9,804 nt of DNA from Rhodospirillales bacterium. GTDB lineage: Bacteria > Pseudomonadota > Alphaproteobacteria > Acetobacterales > Acetobacteraceae. Shown piece after piece: positions 6,763 to 9,804 of this stretch (the first letter of the stretch is position 1; the number at the start of each line of letters is the position of its first letter). The notes beneath the pieces were generated by a model. It saw only the letters and a program-made list of their open reading frames with translations. It made no database searches and was not told the DNA's origin. The position numbers and the translations under genes were made by a program. Where the stretch lies: the NCBI GenBank assembly GCA_025350425.1, contig JANXXW010000423.1, positions 1 through 9,804 of the forward strand. The letters run 5' to 3'.

Positions 6763-8868
6763 ATGGATATCTCGGTTGGCTCATCGCCACTGCCACATCA
6801 GGCAACGCGAAACCTCGCGATCGGTCGGCTGATTAAGCTGCTTCGTCGCTATTCGTGGCTTATCGTGGCGTGCGCTCTGATCTCCGCCGTTGGTGCATAC
6901 CTCTACGCGCGTAACATGCCAAAGACGTACACTGCCAGCAGTGCCATTACCGTCGGCGGCGATCGCCTTGCGATTCCCGAATTACAGGGTGCGTTGCGAA
7001 ACGACTCCCCCCCCGATCCGATGCCGTTCGTTCGCACCGAGGTGCAGGCTTTGACCTCACGCACGCTCATTCAAGGCGTGGTTGCGAAGTTAAATCTCAG
7101 CCAGTATCCAGAGTTCAATCAGTATCTGCAGCCGCCAACTTTCATGCAGACTATTACCGGAACCATCAAGTCGTTCCTTCCTCACCAGGCCGAGAGCGAG
7201 GTCAAGCCAGGGCCGGACGAATCGGTTTTGTCGGCGGTTACGAAGGCTCTCGGTGTGTTCCAGGACAACCGGAGTCTTGTAATCGCGACGTCTTTCACCG
7301 CTGAGGATCCGCGTCTTGCGTCGGATGTGCTGAACACGCTGATCACTGACTATATTCAATCGCGTGCGCGTACCCGGGTCGATGCTACTCGGGGCGCCAA
7401 CGATATCCTGGTTGCCCGCACTGCCCAGGCGCGGGCCGATCTTGATGCTGTCGAACAGAAGATGACGGCTCTGCGCAGCAAGGACGAATTGGTCAATCTG
7501 CGCGCCGGTAGCGTTGGACAGCAACAATTGGAGGACTTAGCGACCGCTGCGTCCCGCGCATCGTTGGAGAGAAGCCAGCTCGAGTCGAATTGGAACCGTG
7601 CGACTTCGCTTTCCAAGCAAGGTATGTCTGACGCACTCGTAAATGTCCTCGGATCGCCAACTATCTCGCGTCTTCGTGATCAGGAGTCAGTGGCATCGAG
7701 GCGGGTCGCCGAACTGTCGTCGCGGTATGGTGGAGACTACCCAGGGGTGCGGAGCGCTCGCGCCGACCTGGGCGCGGCTCACGCCCAGGTAAGCGACGAG
7801 ATACAACGAATCGTATCTTCGCTCGGTGCTCAGGTGCGCGTTGCACGTGAGCAGGAGACCGATGTGCAGCATCGGCTTGAGACAGCGCGACAGTCCGGTG
7901 TGCTTGCCGAAAATGCCCGTGCGCAACTTGCACAATTGCAACAGGAAGCCACAAGCCGGCGCGCGATTTATCAGACGCTTCTTGAACGGTCGCAGCAGAC
8001 GGTGGCGCAGCCGACGGGGTTTGAAACACCGGATGTGCGTGTTCTGAGCGCGGCGGTTCCTCCTGGTTCGCCTTCGGGACCGAATACCAAGCTGATTGTC
8101 GGTATGGGTGGAATCAGCGGGCTCATTCTCGGTTGTCTACTGGCGTTGACACGGATCGGCACCGTCGAAGAGTTCGACGGAAGTGCCCAGTTTGCACGGA
8201 GCATTGGAGTTCCCGTGCTGGCCTCGATACCGCGTGCGCTCATCACGCCTGGTCGAAACGGCTTCATGAACGGGGTTCTTGCGAAGCCGGCAACATCGAC
8301 CACCGAATTGGCGAGAGTTTTGCGTGCCCAGATACGGTTTGCTGGACGCAGTAGTTCACCACGCGTAGTCGCGTTCACCTCGGTCGGCGCGGATGGCGCA
8401 GCGTCGATCGTTGCTGCCGCTGTTGCTCGCATCGCTGCGGCGGATGGTGAACGTGTCCTGTTGATCGAGGGCAACCTGGTCACCCCCGGACTGGGGCGGT
8501 TGCTGGGAAGTAGCAACACCGGGCTTTCCGCCGTGCTGACGGAGCGCGCCGACTGGCGCGACATGATCGACGTCGATGACGATACCCGTCTCGACCTGCT
8601 GCTGACCGGGCGTCGGATCGCCGGTTCGAACACGTTCATAACAAGTGTGGCATTCCAAAATCTTCTCGTCGAAGCGCGGCGTGACTATGAGTTGATTGTC
8701 CTGGACGCGGCGGCGGCTACCTCGTCGGACGCGGCTGCGCTGGTGCAACGCGTTGATGCAACGATGCTGGTGGTCGATCGCAAGGCTCGGCGAAACGACA
8801 TCCTGGAAGCCGTGGAGCGGTTGAGTGCTGCATCACGTGGTTCGCTCCATGCGGCTTTGATCGTATAG
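6763..8868 (+). CDS. Polysaccharide co-polymerase (Wzz/GumC-like) fused to a degenerate BY-kinase domain
   Basis: A 701-aa inner-membrane protein. TM1 at about 31-50 follows a short cytosolic segment; a long periplasmic coiled-coil region carries YGGDYPGVRSARADL (322-336) and YQTLLERS (403-410), as in GNVR domains. A Pro/Gly-rich AVPPGSPSGP (431-440) leads to TM2 (about 443-463). This part sets chain length and contacts the OPX protein. The C-terminal part (about 510-701) has the BY-kinase fold, but the P-loop reads TSVGADGAAS (539-548) where the family has TS-x3-GxGKS: the Lys is A547 and the last Gly is A546. Walker A' reads LIEGNL (567-572) instead of LIDADL, while Walker B D648 remains. 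No tyrosine cluster ends the protein. It is probably unable to autophosphorylate. ATG 6763 has a good ribosome binding site (AGGA, 6-base spacer). The GT2 gene follows after 2 bp. Confidence 0.88.
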   Translation: MDISVGSSPLPHQATRNLAIGRLIKLLRRYSWLIVACALISAVGAYLYARNMPKTYTASSAITVGGDRLAIPELQGALRNDSPPDPMPFVRTEVQALTSRTLIQGVVAKLNLSQYPEFNQYLQPPTFMQTITGTIKSFLPHQAESEVKPGPDESVLSAVTKALGVFQDNRSLVIATSFTAEDPRLASDVLNTLITDYIQSRARTRVDATRGANDILVARTAQARADLDAVEQKMTALRSKDELVNLRAGSVGQQQLEDLATAASRASLERSQLESNWNRATSLSKQGMSDALVNVLGSPTISRLRDQESVASRRVAELSSRYGGDYPGVRSARADLGAAHAQVSDEIQRIVSSLGAQVRVAREQETDVQHRLETARQSGVLAENARAQLAQLQQEATSRRAIYQTLLERSQQTVAQPTGFETPDVRVLSAAVPPGSPSGPNTKLIVGMGGISGLILGCLLALTRIGTVEEFDGSAQFARSIGVPVLASIPRALITPGRNGFMNGVLAKPATSTTELARVLRAQIRFAGRSSSPRVVAFTSVGADGAASIVAAAVARIAAADGERVLLIEGNLVTPGLGRLLGSSNTGLSAVLTERADWRDMIDVDDDTRLDLLLTGRRIAGSNTFITSVAFQNLLVEARRDYELIVLDAAAATSSDAAALVQRVDATMLVVDRKARRNDILEAVERLSAASRGSLHAALIV

Positions 8869-8870
8869 AA

Positions 8871-9804
8871 GTGGCATTCGTATTTCTGGGAGTCGGGGTG
8901 GCGCTTCTGGTGCTGGCCCTACATCCGTTCGTTACTTATCCTCTCAGCTTGGTTCTGATCAGCCGACTTTCGGCTAAGCCTGTCGCGAAAGCTCCGGTTA
9001 ACTTGACCGCTGCCCTGTGCGTATGCGCCTACAATGAAGAAGGTGTCATCCGTGCCAAGGCACTCAATATGCTGGAATTACAAAAAGCGTATCCTCAGCT
9101 GTCATTGTCGATCTATGTGGATGGGGCCTCGGATCGGACACGTGAAATCCTTTCGGAGTTCGATGCCGCGATAGATGTCGTGGCGTCAGATGTGCGGCTT
9201 GGCAAGACTCACGGGATGAATACGCTCGTCGCTCGCGCGAACGCCGACTTCGTGATGTTCAGCGATGCCAATGTGAAACTTGCGACTGATGCCGTAACGC
9301 ATCTGCTTGCGCCGTTTTCCGATCCAGACATCGGCGGGGTGTGCGGCCATCTCGTATACCAGGGTGGAAACGGGCAGGGTACTGCGAAAACCGGTTCGCT
9401 TTACTGGCGGCTCGAGGAGACAATCAAGCGTCTGGAATGCGCTACGGGCTCCGTCGTGGGCGCCGACGGCTCGCTTTTCGCCATCCGACGCAGTTTGCAT
9501 AAGCCTGTTCCGGTCGATCTCATCGAAGATATGTATGTTTCATTGAGTGTGCTTTGTGCCGGCCATCGGTTCGTCCGCGCCGAGAATGCATTGGCATTCG
9601 AAGAGGTAACTTCTGGGTTCAATGAGGAATTTAGGAGGAAAGTTCGCATAAGTTGCCAAGCGTTCAACGTTCACAGGGCTTTGGCACGTCAACTGCGTTG
9701 TCTACCCTTATTAGATAATTACAAATATATCTCACATAAATTGTTGCGCTGGTTCACGATTTACTTGCTTGCCACCGGAGGTATCTCGTTTTTTGTCGGC
9801 GTGG
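8871..9804 (+). CDS. Family-2 glycosyltransferase, membrane-bound (3' end outside window)
   Basis: The frame is open from GTG 8871 to the window edge (311 codons seen, no stop). A hydrophobic N-terminal helix (about 2-30) anchors the protein. The GT-A domain follows: LCVCAYNEE at 49-57, YVDGASDRT at 82-90, LGKTHGMN at 110-117, the metal/nucleotide-sugar motif FSDAN at 130-134 (D132), VGADGSLFAIR at 196-206, IED at 218-220 with D220 as candidate base, and RRKVRISCQ at 255-263 in the place of the QxxRW region. A second hydrophobic segment starts near residue 294, as in membrane-bound GT2 enzymes. It should add a sugar to the lipid-linked unit at the inner membrane; donor and linkage cannot be read. 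GTG starts 2 bp after the PCP stop with a weak ribosome binding site, which suggests coupling; a later start is possible (GTG 8898). It is partial only because the window ends. Confidence 0.87.
   Translation, partial: MAFVFLGVGVALLVLALHPFVTYPLSLVLISRLSAKPVAKAPVNLTAALCVCAYNEEGVIRAKALNMLELQKAYPQLSLSIYVDGASDRTREILSEFDAAIDVVASDVRLGKTHGMNTLVARANADFVMFSDANVKLATDAVTHLLAPFSDPDIGGVCGHLVYQGGNGQGTAKTGSLYWRLEETIKRLECATGSVVGADGSLFAIRRSLHKPVPVDLIEDMYVSLSVLCAGHRFVRAENALAFEEVTSGFNEEFRRKVRISCQAFNVHRALARQLRCLPLLDNYKYISHKLLRWFTIYLLATGGISFFVGV

Noticed and set aside
7971..8639. A 222-codon open frame on the minus strand inside the PCP gene
   Set aside because: It lies wholly within a clear coding gene on the plus strand, is rich in Arg, Ser and Pro as expected of an antisense GC-rich shadow, and shows no recognisable motif or ribosome binding site.
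5395..8868. CRISPR, defence island or mobile element around the two ATPase genes
   Set aside because: No direct-repeat array, transposase, integrase, nuclease or terminal inverted repeats are visible; the neighbours are all EPS genes.

Overview
The window is a 9.8-kb piece of an exopolysaccharide (EPS) or capsule locus. It probably comes from an alphaproteobacterium. Moderately high GC, the Crp/Fnr subtype with an MLGVRR recognition helix, and the short GumB-like export lipoprotein suggest Sphingomonadales, or less likely Acetobacteraceae. This placement is inferred from family resemblance; no rRNA or other marker is present.

Layout. (1) 38-1929, plus strand: a membrane-anchored P-loop ATPase and a secreted lytic transglycosylase, overlapping by ATGA. 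(2) 1998-2028: a perfect 13-bp hairpin between converging genes, probably a bidirectional terminator. (3) 3461-2066, minus strand: a Crp/Fnr-type regulator followed 25 bp later by a short outer-membrane polysaccharide export (OPX) lipoprotein. (4) 3462-3836: a divergent control region with a repeated CGTACG element. (5) 3837 to the window end, plus strand: a 16-codon leader ORF whose stop overlaps the start of a WbaP-type initiating phosphoglycosyltransferase, then a 14-codon minigene, a soluble AAA/STAND-like ATPase, a 701-aa chain-length determinant (PCP) fused to a BY-kinase-like domain, and a family-2 glycosyltransferase cut by the window edge.

How the genes work together (inference). The phosphoglycosyltransferase loads the first hexose-phosphate on undecaprenyl phosphate, the GT2 enzyme and others outside the window extend the unit, the PCP sets chain length, and the OPX lipoprotein takes the polymer through the outer membrane. 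The transglycosylase/ATPase pair could open peptidoglycan for the export machine, as in ExeA-like systems. The Crp/Fnr protein is well placed to control both divergent arms. No flippase or polymerase is visible.

The most unusual point is that the kinase-like half of the PCP has lost its P-loop lysine, both acidic residues of Walker A' and any C-terminal tyrosine cluster. It looks like a pseudokinase. The gene directly upstream encodes a separate ATPase with readable Walker A and B motifs. A pseudokinase PCP paired with a trans-acting ATPase is the most interesting hypothesis here.
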